DNA from: Prorocentrum cordatum
Lineage: Eukaryota > Sar > Dinophyceae > Prorocentrales > Prorocentraceae
Assembly (NCBI GenBank): GCA_963575745.1
Contig: CAUYUJ010016072.1
Coordinates: 1-64,000 of the forward strand
Length of the DNA stretch: 64,000 nt
Reading direction: 5' to 3'
The notes under the pieces were generated by a model. It worked only from the letters and a program-made list of their open reading frames with translations. It searched no databases and was not told where the DNA came from. Position numbers and translations under genes: made by a program. Below, in pieces: positions 31,011-42,394 of this stretch. How positions within the stretch are numbered: position 1 is the stretch's first letter; each line of letters begins with the position of its first letter.

Positions 31011-32528
31011 TCTTGCCCTTTCATCCTCACGACGGTGCGTCCTTCACGATTGACCCCCCGAGGGGATGGCTCGAGAGTGGTACTTTGTCAGGCTTCCCCG
31101 TCAGTTCCTCAATGGCTTGTTGCTTCGGGACGCGCTGCGCCAGTTGCGTTTCGCCGATGGTGTTCCCAGGGTGCCCGAACTGTCCCGGGCGGCCCCCTGA
31201 GGCTCTGGCTATGACCCGACAACGAGACAGAAGGGAAGTACACCCGTCGGTTACACGTGAGAGTGCGCGCGGGTTACGGGAGGCGCGGGGGCCACGTCAG
31301 CACCCGCCATTGGGATGGTCGCTGCGTGCGTCCTGAGTGGGGAGCAGTGCTGATGGGGCCACGGGTCCCCGCGCTTGCTCCCCTGATTCCCATCGTTCTC
31401 ACTATGACCAGCACTGCAAACTTGATCAGCATGTCTCGTCACGCGGCACCCCCTGTCGTTCGACGGGCGCATTGAACCGCCAGTGTATATACGCAGCTGG
31501 TTTCCGCTCTCGAGTGCGCGCGCCGCACACCGATGTTTGCGTTCCCCTTAGCAGTGCAAGCGTTACGAGATCGGCATCACACGTGACGCGGAACACGCGG
31601 GGGGAGACAAACGGGGGTGGGGGGAACAGGGGAAACGTGGCGAGGGATGGGCTCGATGAGGGACTGGGGTGGAGGCGGGGGAAACGGCATCTAAGGGCGC
31701 CCAGAAGGATGTGGGAGGGAAGAACGGGGCATTCGGAAATAACGAAAACGATCGCCATGATGACATGGAGGACGAACCGGAGGATGAGGACTCGGATAAC
31801 GCACGGGAGGAAAAACATTGGTGTTCATAATCCTTGTCATTATTTACACTGTGTTTGTTTGCGCCCCCGCACGTTTTGCCCCACAGTACGTTGCGCGTCA
31901 AAGCATTGCACAGCATCGCTTTTGCCCAGTAGCCCTTGACAGCGTCACCACGCGGATCCAAATGTGGCGCGTTTGAGGCTTGCACGTTCGATGCGTAAGG
32001 CTTGCACTTGTTGGAGCGATCGATCACAGTTCCACCCACAAACCAAACACCCACCACGAACAACACAGGCCGTATCAACACCAGCAACTCATACAGATCT
32101 TTCAATCGCTTGGTATCGATCCGGGGGGGTGCGAGGCAACGTGCGGACAACATGAACGATTATTGTGGCGGTCGATTTGTCTGTATGGAACACGCACTTG
32201 ACGAAGATTGCCACTTCGATTGTCGCTCCCTTCTCTGCCAATGCATTATTTCTCTTCCGCCCATCGTCAAATTCCCCCCTCTTCCACGCCCTGATATGAT
32301 GTATTAATATTCCTGCGTGTTTCCTGCCCCTTTCCGATGTGTTCCATGTTGTCGTGTTTGTATCCGTTTCTGTTTCTGCATATTTTCCTGGTCCTCCCGC
32401 GCCCTCCATATCATGGTTCGTGCTTCCTCCGCCCCCTTCCCTCCCCATTCCCCGCCCCCCCCCCCTTTGCTCCCCCCTTTGCCCCCCCCTCCCCCCTTTG
32501 CCCGCTCCCACTCATCCCTTCTTTTCCC
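31011..32528. other. No identifiable feature
   Basis: Mixed composition, several short frames without motifs. A C/T-rich tract fills 32440-32528 just before the satellite terminal motif, the complement of a polypurine tract. Confidence 0.4.
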
Positions 32529-32565
32529 CAACCATCCTGTGGTGTTGGGTCCTCGTTTTGAAGAG
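32529..32565 (-). repeat. 37-bp terminal motif of satellite arrays, copy B
   Basis: On the plus strand it reads CAACCATCCTGTGGTGTTGG then GTCCTCGTTTTGAAGAG. It differs from copy A at one of 37 bases. On the minus strand it follows array B after a polypurine spacer (32570-32625), the same geometry as array A. Confidence 0.9.
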
Positions 32566-32654
32566 GCAGCGCCCCGCGTCTCCTCCTCCCCGCTCCTCTT
32601 TCCTCCTCCCCCTCCCACCTTTGCCTCTGCCTTCTGCGTGTCCACCATGTCAGC

Positions 32655-33390
32655 GCACCCAGTACAGCGCTTCGTGGAGCTCCACCGAAGGCCCAAATGC
32701 AAGCGTTCGTATCTGCTCACCGCGCCTATTTTGGTACACCCCTCACACGTTTCGTGGCCCCATAGGGAGCTCCACCGACGACCCCAGTGGAGGCGTTCGC
32801 ATGCGCCCACCGCGCCCACTTTGGCACACCCCTCACACATTTCGTGGCCCCATAGGAAGCTCCACCGACGGCCAGTGGCTGTGTTCGCATGCGCCCACCG
32901 CAGCGATTTTGGCATACCCTCACAAGCGTCGCGGCCCCATAGGGAGCTCCACCGACGGCCCCAGTGGTTGCGATCGCATGCGCCCGCCGCACCCATTTTG
33001 ACACATCCCTCACACGCGTCGTGGCCCCATATGGGAGCTCCACTGACTGCCCCAGCGGTTGCGCTTGCAGCGCCCGTCACATCCACTTTGGCACACCCTC
33101 ACACAGATCGTGGCCCTATAGGAAGCTCCACCGACGGCCCCAGCGGTTGTGTTCGCCTGCACCCATCGCACCCACGTTGGCACACCCCTCATATGTTCCG
33201 TGAAACCCCATGGGGCGATCCAGTGATGGCCCCAGCGGCTGCGTTCGCACGCGCCCACCGCATTTTTGTGGCACAACCCTCGCACGCTTCATGGCCCCAA
33301 TGGGGAGCTCCACTGTCGGCCCCGGTGGCTGCGTTCGCCTGCGCCCCCCGCGCCATCGTTTGCACAGCCCTCGCACGGCTCGTGATCCTG
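32655..33390 (-). repeat. 90-bp satellite array B
   Basis: GGAGCTCCACCGA-type landmarks lie at 32676, 32766, 32856, 32943 and 33034 (spacing 87-91). About eight units. The unit also contains TTTGGCACACCCCTCACAC, TTTCGTGGCCCCATAGGGAG and GCATGCGCCCACCGC. Reverse orientation of array A. The plus-strand frame at 32317-33549 (410 codons) runs through it only because the unit is near 90 bp. Confidence 0.9.
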
Positions 33391-33396
33391 CAGCGA

Positions 33397-33884
33397 GTTT
33401 CTCCGAATGTGGTGCATACAGCGACGGCAGTTACAATTGCATATGGTTGGGCCCTTCGCCAGGCTATGTGTTCAACGACTGGCCAGACTATAGCGAAATC
33501 TTTTGACCGAGCGGTTCACGTCCGGGTATCTATGCGTATGTATATATAGACTTGTGTGTGTGTTGTGCCGTTTTTGCAAACGGGGTTTTCGCGGACGGAT
33601 GCTGGTCAGCGGAACCAGCGCTCGAGCGACGACGACCTTTGCAAACAGGAAGTCGTACGCCGTGGCCCTGTTGAGAATGTCTTGTGTGTTTACGCGCTTG
33701 GCGTTGACAATGCCGTCTGGGGGTCGAATGTTTGGGTTGTTGGCACCGAGTGCCCTTGCCTTTCACTCCTCTTTTTCAGCATGCGCATTCGTCGCATGTT
33801 GAACATTGACGGTGGCCACAAGCATGCCATGAACATAGCGCGTCATTGAATCAGCTGGTAAATATCGGGTCCGCGTTGTTTGTG
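33397..33884. other. No identifiable feature
   Basis: Small frames on both strands lack motifs. No repeat family is recognised. Confidence 0.4.
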
Positions 33885-33955
33885 TATGTGGCCCGTGTAC
33901 ACACATATACACATATATATATATATACACATACACGCACACACAGACATATTCC
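33885..33955. repeat. (TA)n/(CA)n microsatellite
   Basis: GTGTACACACATATACACAT followed by a TA run and CACACACAG. It marks the left edge of the large minus-orientation array region. Confidence 0.85.
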
Positions 33956-34209
33956 TCTTCCTATCTTTTTACAAGCCCGGGGGGGGGGAAAAACCATCCC
34001 CCCCTCAAAACTGGACCCCCGGGATCTGGGGTTCTCAGGCTCCCTTGGACGTCCTTGGAAAAGGTCACCCGGCTTTCCTGGTCTCCACAAACGCCTTGCC
34101 AGCAGACCCAGAGCGATCCGAGGGGTCATCAGAACGGCTCAAGGGAGGCCCCAGACAGCACAAGAGCGCTTCAAGAGGGACTCCAATTGCGTCAGGACGG
34201 CCCAAACGA

Positions 34210-35647
34210 CCCCCAAGGCACCCCAAAAAGCTTTCCAAGGGGCCTTTAAAGCACAAGAATCGTCCCATTCCCTTGTAAAACTTTCAATTTTAGCAGATTC
34301 GCCTTTCGGATTTCATCAGCTTTCAAGACGGTTACAAAGCCCCCGAGATCGCCTCCATACTCCCCAAAAGGCCCCCAAGAAAGCTTCAAGACGGCCGAGC
34401 CGGGCCCCACGATCGCCCACGAGAGCCCCAAGACAGCCCATAATGGAACCAAGAGGCCCCCCAAGGGCTCCCAGCACAGATCCAAAAGGGCCATGGGAGT
34501 CCCTGGAAGTGCCCAAGATGGGTCCAAAGGGGGCTCCAGCGGGCCCAAGCCCCCCAAGGCGGCCCAAGAAGGCCCCAGGACGGCCCATGAAGGCGCCAAA
34601 ACGGCCCACGAGGGCCCCGAAAACACCACCACGATGCTTCCGAATGCCAACATAAAGACCCCCAAGGCACCCCAAAAAGCTTTCCAAGGGGCCTTCAAAA
34701 CACAATCATCGCCCCATTCCCTGCGTAAAACTTACAATTTTAGCATATTCGCCTTTCGGATTTCATCAGCTTTCACGACGGTTTCAAAGCCCCTGAGATC
34801 GCCTCCAGACGCCCCAAAAAGCCTCCAAGAAAGCTTCAAGACGGCCGAGCCGGGCCCCACGATCGCCCACGAGAGCCCCAAGACAGCCCATAGTGGAACC
34901 AAGAGGCCCCCCAAGGGCTCCCAGCACAGACCCAAAAGGGCCATGGGAGGTCCCCGGAAGTGCCCAAGATGGGTCCAAAGGGGGCTCCAGCGGGCCCAAG
35001 CCCCCAACGGCCCAAGAAGGCCCCAGGACGGCCCATGAAGGCGCCAAAACGGCCCACGAGGGCCCCGAAAACACCCCCACGATGTTTCCCAATGCCAACA
35101 TAAAGACCCCCAAGGCACCCCAAAAAGCTTTCCAAGGGGCCTTCAAAACACAAACATCGCCCCATTCCCTGCGTAAAACTTACAATTTTAGCATATTCGC
35201 CTTTCGGATTTCATCAGCTTTCACGACGGTTTCAAAGCCCCTGAGATCGCCTCCAGACGCCCCAAAAAGCCTCCAAGAAAGCTTCAAGACGGCCGAGCCG
35301 GGCCCCACGATCGCCCACGAGAGCCCCAAGACAGCCCATAGTGGAACCAAGAGGCCCCCCAAGGGCTCCCAGCACAGACCCAAAAGGGCCATGGGAGGTC
35401 CCCAGAAGTGCCCAAGATGGGTCCAAAGGGGGCTCCAGCGGGCCCAAGCCCCCCAAGACGGCCCAAGAATGTCCCAGGACGGCCCATGAAGGCGCCAAAA
35501 CGGCCCACGAGGGCCCCGACCCCCCCCCACCCACGATGTTTCGGAATGCCAACATAAAGACCCCCAAGGCACCCCAAAAAGCTTTCCAAGAGGCCTTCAA
35601 GCCACAAACATCGTCCCATTCCCTGCGTAAAACTTACAATTTTAGCA
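34210..35647 (-). repeat. Tandem repeat of about 450 bp, three copies plus a truncated fourth
   Basis: The phrase CCCCCAAGGCACCCCAAAAA starts at 34210, 34659, 35107 and 35561 (periods 449, 448 and 454). Each unit holds CTTGGG-type sequence in minus orientation (CCAAGACGGCCCA words) and a conserved spacer with CCTTTCGGATTTCATCAGCT. The units are very similar, so amplification was recent. The fourth copy breaks off at TTTTAGCAAATGTACATATG, the start of an AT-rich block. Looser sequence of the same kind precedes it from about 34020. Confidence 0.95.
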
Positions 35648-35945
35648 AATGTACATATGTACGCTGTATAGACACATACAACAATGTCAGTATATTGTGT
35701 ACACCTAGACATGTATACGGAACGTGCATGCACGTGCGCGTGTATACATGCATTCGCGCGTGTACGCACGCACGCATTCCGCTTCCGTGCAGACCTCAAA
35801 AGACCAAGTCGCATGGCGCGCAGCGCCAATGCAGTCTTTTATATATGTATATATATATATATATAAAAATGTATATATATATGTGTGTATACGTACATTG
35901 TATATATGTATGTATATATATATATACATATATGTGGTCTTCGCC
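35645..35945. repeat. AT-rich block with TATATA/TGTATA runs
   Basis: About 300 bp of GTACATATG, TATATATGTA and ATGTGTGTAT words in an otherwise GC-rich region. CTTGGG-type arrays lie on both sides in opposite orientations. Confidence 0.9.
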
Positions 35946-35999
35946 CCAACCCGCCACCGTGCCTGTATAAATCCTATTGGATGTTCGTCGGGATCTCGT

Positions 36000-36450
36000 G
36001 GGAGGCCTCTCGGTGACCTTGTGATCCGGTTGGAGGCATCTTGGGCGCCGTTTTGGGGCCTCCGTGGGGCATCTTAAGGCAGAAAGCTAGGATTTTCGGT
36101 TCGTGTTTCCTCTGTTGTGCCTTTTCTGGGGCCGACTTGAGGCCCTCTTGGGCCGTCTTGGGCGGCTCTTGGGCCATCTTGGGGCGCTCTTATTTTGGGT
36201 TGGTCTTGGGTCTTGGGGTCCTCTTGGGCCGTCTTGGAATGTCGGAAAGCTGAACAGGCGAGAAGGCTAAAATCCTTCCGACACCTACGAAAAATCAATG
36301 ATTATTGCCGCTTGTGGCTCTCTTGGGAGGCCTCTTGGGGCGTCTTGGACACATCTTTGGCCGTCTTGGGCCCATCTTGAGCGTCTTGGAGCAATCATTG
36401 GGCGTCTCGGGGCCCTCTTGGACCGTCTTGGCGGCCTCTTCTTGGGCCCC
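36000..36450 (+). repeat. CTTGGG-type array, plus orientation
   Basis: GGCCGTCTTGGG and GGGGCCTCTTGG words recur. A spacer near 36240-36300 (AAAGCTGAACAGGCGAGAAG then GCTAAAAT) resembles, in complement, the spacer of the 450-bp repeat. Same family, opposite orientation. Confidence 0.7.
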
Positions 36451-36816
36451 AAAAGTCACGCGGTGAGACGCGCCGGAGCCGAGAGGGCACGCGACAAGCC
36501 CTGGGTCGATTTCGGAATTCGGGATCCGGGCCCCCTAAAGATTCCTTAGGACTGAAGATTGAGGCTGCAGGGATTAGGCAAAGGACCTGAGGACACCTAC
36601 TCGGTGCCCAGAGGCACGGTGGCGGATAAGATGGTTCATTCCTAAAAACAATGGCTACTTTTCAGGAAAGTTTGTACGTTTACAGTTTCAATGTGTTTGT
36701 TCCTCAAGTTGTTCCGACATGTTTCTTTGCCTCCAGACGGTTCGATCGGTTTCAGTGGTTCTTGAATCCGGATACGCTTGGGAAGAAACACAAACTACAT
36801 TGACATACATATTCTG

Positions 36817-36925
36817 AGGTCCGCGCAGATTTCTCGAGTCGGCGTTGGACCCCCCTGGCGGCGCCAGCCCCTGGCACGGCCAGGTAGGGGTGTACATGGC
36901 CGACCCAAGAAATCAGCGCGGACCT
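36817..36925. mobile_element. Short TIR element, GGTCCGCGC family
   Basis: The left arm AGGTCCGCGCAGATTTCTCG then AGTCGGC (36817-36843) is the inverse of 36899-36925 at 24 of 27 positions. The 109-bp element has no coding capacity. The next bases TTCGACAGTT are shared with the right flank of 41702-41830 and may belong to the element. No clear target duplication. Confidence 0.7.
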
Positions 36926-37732
36926 TCGACAGTTGATGGTTGTGCAGATGTTCCGTTATTCCCTTGCCGCCTCCCTTGATGCCCGATCGAGGCCCGACAG
37001 GGTGCCGTTCCACGCCTTCGAGGCGGAATTGCGGGATTGCGGATTGCAGGCCCCCCCCCCCCACGTCGGCGGCCTCGCCCGTCGGGTTCACCCCCCCACA
37101 CGGAGGAGCAGCGGCAGCAGGAAGAGAACGAGCACGACGACGATTATCGATGACGGCGACGACGACGACGACGATGACGGCGACGAGGTGCATTTTTGAA
37201 CCTCGTTTGGTGCTCTCGTGACCACGGCCGGATTCGCCTCGAAGTTCTGGTCTCAGCGGCAGCAGAAAGACGACGAAGAGCACGATGATCTTCGGATTCA
37301 AGCGGCGTCGCAACAGAAATAGTGATCTTGCTGGTTGTTCTACATGTTCCGCCTTCAGGCGCCTTTTCCTGGCCCCCAGGGCCCTCAAACACAACGCAGG
37401 ATGACACATTTGCCCTGGAGTCGATTCGAGGGTCCCGGGGTTCTTGGGGGCACGCGTCGCGAACAAAATCGCGGGGCATGGCTTCCAGCCTGCTTGTCAC
37501 CCTCCCTCCGACCCTGATCTCCTTTACCTCCTTGCCCTCCTCCTACCTCCAACTTCTTGTCCGCGAGGTTGACGAGATCATCTCGGACTTCCGCTTCGTC
37601 GACCGCGACCAGGACGGCGGGCGGCATGTGAGCGCCCCCTTGGGCGCCGCGGCAAGAAAGCGGCGCCAGCTGGGAGCGTGCGCTGTAGAACGGACGCGCG
37701 CGTATTTCTGCCACCAGCGATGTGTTGCATGA
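36926..37732. other. No supportable gene; (GAC)n near 37135-37190
   Basis: A GACGACGACGATGAC run gives poly-Asp frames. The plus frame at 37322-37732 contains LPSSYLQLLVREVDEIISDF, which looks protein-like, but I recognise no family. Confidence 0.35.
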
Positions 37733-37991
37733 TCGAGTCTTCAGCGATAGGAATGCGATAGAAGCTAAATTACATTCAAGAGTATGCCGAATGCGCTCAA
37801 GCTGGAGTCGCGGAATCCCGGGGGTCCGGGCAGACAGAGTCAGAGGGTGAAAAACCTTTTTCTTTGCCAAGTCGATCAGTGAATTGCATTTTCTTGTTCT
37901 CTATCGAAAATGTGTTGCGGCCGCAATTCGTGCGGGCTTGCATCCGTTGGGTCTGGTTCGTTTTCGCGACAGGTTGTTTTGCTAGTGCGTC

Positions 37992-38645
37992 CGTGTGTGT
38001 GTGTGTGTCAGAGTGTGAACCCGCCCTGGTCAGTTCGTCCTCCCTTTCTCCCCGCCATCCACGCCTGGATGGCACATGGCTCTGCTTCACTCTGAGTCCG
38101 CCGCGAGCGGAACCCGGCCGCTGTACCTTCTTTCTCCGCCAGAAAGGAAGTGCGTTTGTTTGTTGCAAGTCAGCGGTCGGCCACGTCCGACCCTGCCAGG
38201 AGTTCTGCTGTTTGCATGTGCCCACACAGTCACAAAAGTGGGTAGTTCTTTCAACGACCCTGGTAGGCTTAATTCCCGCTGACTGTGTAACATCAGCGCG
38301 TCGAAAGGGAAAGTAAAGTGCCAGTGCACTCGCTGTGGCTTCTAATTCTTGATGTACGGATCCACAACTACGAAAAAATGCCGCTGCGTAGCGAGGCCAG
38401 CATGCAATCAATCTGCCGCCATGTGTCACGCAGCGGCGCGTCACGTCGGAGAGAAACAGTATGTGCGTGTGTGCGTGTGCGTGCGTGTGCCACGGCTGCG
38501 TCTGGGCCGCGTTCGGCATACGTCCGAACGTCATTCAACTCCCGAATCCCGCTGGTATTCAACCGCAGGGGCGTGCCTCGGCCCTGCTTGGTCAATGTTT
38601 TGGCTTTCGTGCGCACGCACGCACGCGCACGCACGCGCACTGACA
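37992..38645. repeat. GT and GCAC microsatellites in anonymous DNA
   Basis: GTGTGTGTGTGTGTGTG at about 37992-38010, GTGTGCGTGTGCGTGCG near 38465, and GCACGCACGCACGCGCACG near 38613-38640. No gene supported between them. Confidence 0.7.
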
Positions 38646-38917
38646 GACGACAGTGTGCGATCGTACCCTCGAGGACGGGATGCTATCCGCCGCGGACATG
38701 CGTTCGCTCAAGAGCTACGGGAGCCCCGCCGCCGCCCCGGAGGCGGGCGCTCCGCGGCCCGGCCCGGACCGGGGCCGCTTGTTGGCCAGCGCCGGAGCAG
38801 CCAGCAGGAGCAGCAGGGACGGGTAGAACGACGCGAAGATCGGGACAAAATCGGATCGGGATAACTCGGAATCTCTGAGAATCGGCGGGTTTGGAGGATG
38901 TATTGGGCGCCGCGGCC

Positions 38918-38968
38918 GCTCCAGAGCGTTCCGGAACGCTCTGAGAGCGCTCCGGAACGCTCTGGAGC
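38918..38968. repeat. Near-perfect palindrome, 25-bp arms, 1-nt loop
   Basis: Left arm 38918-38942 starts GCTCCAGAGCGTTCCGGAAC. Right arm 38944-38968 is its inverse with one mismatch. Each arm contains the smaller palindrome AGCGTTCCGGAACGCT (one base changed on the right). GATCGGGAT words outside (38838, and ATCCCGATC near 38980) suggest a larger inverted repeat. Confidence 0.85.
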
Positions 38969-39289
38969 GATTTATCCCGATCCTAGCCCTGTTTTAACGG
39001 GAGCGGCAGCCAACGGGCAGCGGCAGGGAGAGCAGCAGGCAGCCAGCGGGAGCAGCGGGCAGAGGCCAGCAGCTGCCAGGAGCAGGCAGCATCTGAGGGC
39101 GCGGGGCAGCCCAGGGCATGCCGCAGGAGCCAGGGATCGCCCCGCGGGAGCAAGGGCGGCGGCGGCAGGGGCCAGAAGAGGCAGCCCGCGGGCACGGGCA
39201 TCGGCAGGAGCACATCTCGGGGCGCCGCAGTTGCGGCCAGATCGGGCGACGTCGGCTGACCGCCTCACTCGGCGGCGAGCGAGGGGGGG

Positions 39290-39435
39290 AATTGAGAAGG
39301 AGAAGGCCTTCTCAGAAGGCGGCGGGACTTCTCAGAAGCCCTCGCGCCTTCTGAGAAGTTTGTTCTGTTTTCGGGGAAGGCTTAGAAAACTTCTCAGAAG
39401 TCCGGGGGACTTCCGAGCCTTCTGAGAAGGTACGC
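39290..39435. repeat. CTTCTCAGAAG palindrome cluster
   Basis: CCTTCTCAGAAGG, ACTTCTCAGAAG, CCTTCTGAGAAG and ACTTCTCAGAAGT occur within 145 bp. Same vocabulary as 1888-1962 and 60288-60400. Confidence 0.7.
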
Positions 39436-39492
39436 CCCTTCTCACTTCCCCCCCTGGCTCGCCGCCTACTCACCGGTCCTGGCCGGGCCGAT

Positions 39493-39522
39493 CTTGGGCC
39501 CAGGGTGGACCTGGCCAGGACC
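39493..39522 (+). repeat. Dispersed 30-bp core, copy 1
   Basis: CTTGGGCCCAGGGTGGACCT followed by GGCCAGGACC. Close copies at 47317-47346 and 54908-54937. The flanks CACCGGTCC and GGACCAGTTAGG suggest remnants of a small inverted-repeat element. Confidence 0.55.
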
Positions 39523-40732
39523 AGTTAGGCGGTCAGTTGACGTCGGGTCGCGGGGTGGGTCGCGGGTCACAGTGGGCTCGCGGGGCGACTCGCGGGGAGG
39601 GCCGCGGGAGGTCGACAGCACAGACATGGAGCGACGATTCGCACCGCCAAGCACCTAGGGGGAAGAGTAAGACACTCAGCTCCCCAGACGTCGATGGCAA
39701 TGTGTGGAAATAGCACCAAGTGCAATGCAATGGGATGCTAGCAGGACCGCGATAAAGAGGAGCAGAGGGAGCCATAATGGGATGAGGTCGATCATTAGCA
39801 TTGAGATGAGGATAACGAAGAGGATGGCAAGGAGGGATACATTGCGGATGTCGAGGAGGATGAGGAGGTGGATGAGAGGGATCAGCAGGAGAACATGTAG
39901 GTGAGGATGCGGTAAATGAGGAGGATGAAGAAGAGGAGGAGGAGTTTCAAGATTGGCACGGGTCGGATCATGAACAAACGCTGGCAGCACAGCAGGGCGA
40001 CGAGCTACGGCCAGCCAATATGGACATGGGAAGCATATGGGTTCCAATACGTTGCAGAAGCGCATTCTTGATCATATTCTGGTGACGCATGACTGGAAGC
40101 ATGATTCGGAGAGGGCGGCAGCGAAGCAGACGGAGAGCGGCGGAGGCGCACACATCGACGTGCACGTGCGACTCCTAGCTCCGAGAAGCGCGGTCTTTTC
40201 CATCCTGCTGTCCAATGTTCAATCTCATACAGTTTTTTGCGACGCCGCTCCTGGAACGGCCGACCCGGTCCTCACCCATTTTTCAACTAACCCGTTCTGT
40301 TGATTGACCCGTGGTTTCGATCGTGCGAGAAGTGCCCGTGGAGAATTCAAATGGAGGGCCATCGCGCCGCAATCGCGGGTACACTGGCGGCGGGCCCGCA
40401 ATGGCGAAACCGCATGCTCATGGCACCAAGGCCCCGATCGGCGATGCCTAGGCGACGAGGGCTCGAAGTCTCACCTCCCCGCAGGGGCGAGAAGATGACC
40501 GCGCCTGGCGCTCCGCGGCCTGGTCCGCGTAGAGGCTGCTCTTCTCCAGGGCGGCCGCCAGAGTGCGCGAAGGCAGCCGCGCCTCGGGCAGCGCGAGGCG
40601 CGAGCTTATATGGCTCCAGACAACGCGGCGCGAGGCCTGCGCTGGCCTCTGGGGACATCAGAACAGTCAGCAGGGCTCGGAGCCCGCGATTGCCCAGGTT
40701 GGCGGCGACGATGTCGGCGATGTCGGCGACGT

Positions 40733-40737
<5 letters not shown>

Positions 40738-40779
<42 letters not shown>

Positions 40780-40800
40780 GCGACGACGACGACGCCCGCT
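40738..40800. repeat. (GAC)n microsatellite
   Basis: GACGACGACGACGAC and GGCGACGACGAC runs. The frame after it (ELGEALLQRFDGLPGAFAAL near 40820) looks protein-like but is short and unassigned. 39900-40737 shows nothing else. Confidence 0.85.
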
Positions 40801-41006
40801 CCCGATCAGATGCTCTATGAGCTCGGGGAGGCCCTGCTGCAGCGTTTCGACGGCTTGCCCGGCGCCTTCGCCGCGCTCAGCGCGGCCGCGCCAGAGGCGC
40901 GGTGGGGGGTGGGGGCCCGCCTCGCCTCGGCGGATGCCGCCGCAGCTCCCCGTGGAAGATGAGGAGTCAGCGGCTGGCTCCTCACCTTCCATGGGGGAGC
41001 TGCGGA

Positions 41007-41059
41007 CCTCCAAACGTGTTGCTTACGCTGACTGCCAGCGTAAGCAAAACGTTTGGAGG
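41007..41059. repeat. Hairpin with 23-bp arms and 7-nt loop
   Basis: Left arm CCTCCAAACGTGTTGCTTAC then GCT. Loop GACTGCC. Right arm AGCGTAAGCAAAACGTTTGG then AGG. One mismatch. It is followed by ACCGCGCGGATTCC, which resembles the ends of the GGTCCGCGC family, so it may be a foldback remnant of that family. Confidence 0.8.
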
Positions 41060-41096
41060 ACCGCGCGGATTCCTTACATCGGCGAGGTATCCTGCA

Positions 41097-41215
41097 GGGG
41101 CGCGAAAATAAGTTCGCTTCGCGCGTGGCGGCCCATGCTGGAGGGCTGCCCTTCTCCAAAGTGATCTCGCAAGGGCGCGGAGATCACTGCGCATCGCAAG
41201 GCGCGACGCGCGAAG
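41097..41215. repeat. GCGCGAAG-type palindrome cluster
   Basis: GGGGCGCGAAAATAAGTTCGC at the left and GCGACGCGCGAAGTTAGG at the right. Related to 463-610. Confidence 0.45.
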
Positions 41216-41701
41216 TTAGGTGACCTAGATGGCCAGATCTGCGTTGGACCCCCTGGTGGAGCCTCCGACACCGACCTTGGCGCGCTCCCGCGCGCCAGGA
41301 AGGCGGTTTCAAAGGGGGTTCGGGCAAAGGGGGTCGGCCGACCCTGTGCGTTAAACCCCTTGCTCAGCACTCGGAGAATGAGTTAAACGCAGGGGCTCGG
41401 CCTGGCCCCCCCTACCTAACCCCTTTTGGAACCCTCCAGGCCATGAAGGGGGATTCACGACATCCGTGCGAACCTCTGCAAGTTTGTGTTCATGCCGATT
41501 GATCGTTGTCTGCCTAGCGGCAAGCCTGCGTCGCCTCGGCGCGGCTGCGACGCCCTGGCGTGAAGCGGTTTTGTTTGTTGCCTGCTTGGGGAGCTCCGAG
41601 TGGGGGGGGACCTTCGTGGCCACGATCAGCGCCACGGGAACGGGTGCCCAGGAGCGGGTGCACTTCGAGGAACAACAGAAGGGCATATGCGGAAAGTTGC
41701 T

Positions 41702-41830
41702 GATGTCGGCGCGGATTTCTTGGATCGGCGCTGGGTCCTTCCTGGCGGCGCCTCAGGCGCCGCCCCTGGGGCGCTCCGCGCGCCGGGGGAGGGGGCTTCA
41801 GCGCCGACCCGAGACATGCGCGCGGACCTT
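41702..41830. mobile_element. Short TIR element, GGTCCGCGC family
   Basis: The left arm GATGTCGGCGCGGATTTCTT then GGATCGGCGCTG is inverse to the right arm ending ATGCGCGCGGACCTT, at 25 of 32 positions. 129 bp. Same family as 36817-36925, with the shared TTCGACAGTT-type flank. Confidence 0.65.
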
Positions 41831-42394
41831 CGACAGTTTTGGTGTATGCCTCTGTTCGTTCTTCTAGCTTGGGCAGCGCGCGGGGAGTTGGCAGGAAGGC
41901 GTCTGGAGGGCGCCATATTCGCACGCGGTGGCGCAGGAAAGCGGCATGGGAGCGCCGCCTTGCTGCATCGGCCAAACTCATTGCTACTGAGTGCCCACCG
42001 GGGCGGCTGCACGCAGCTCGAAACACTAATCGAAATGGTGTGCAGTGGCAGGGTTTTCAATAGCCTCTGGCACAATCTTTGAAGTCTCCCGGCGGACGCC
42101 GCCTCTGCGAAGCAGCGGGTCGCCGCGTCATAACGATGGGGTGTGGCACGATGCTCCACCAGCGCGGGGCCGTACGTCCAGCCGAGGACGTCCGAATTAG
42201 GAGAAGGAACAGGAGCCCTTCGACCTGACCACGTGCACGGACGCGGAACTGTGCCAGGTGCACGGACGCGGAGCCAGCACGCGCAGAGTGTGCCAGGTGC
42301 GCAAGCGCACGTGACAGTACACATCGGGTAACATGTTGGTTCCCACCACCATTGTCGAGAACCAATGCGCAATTGCGGCGGGGTGGCCATAATG

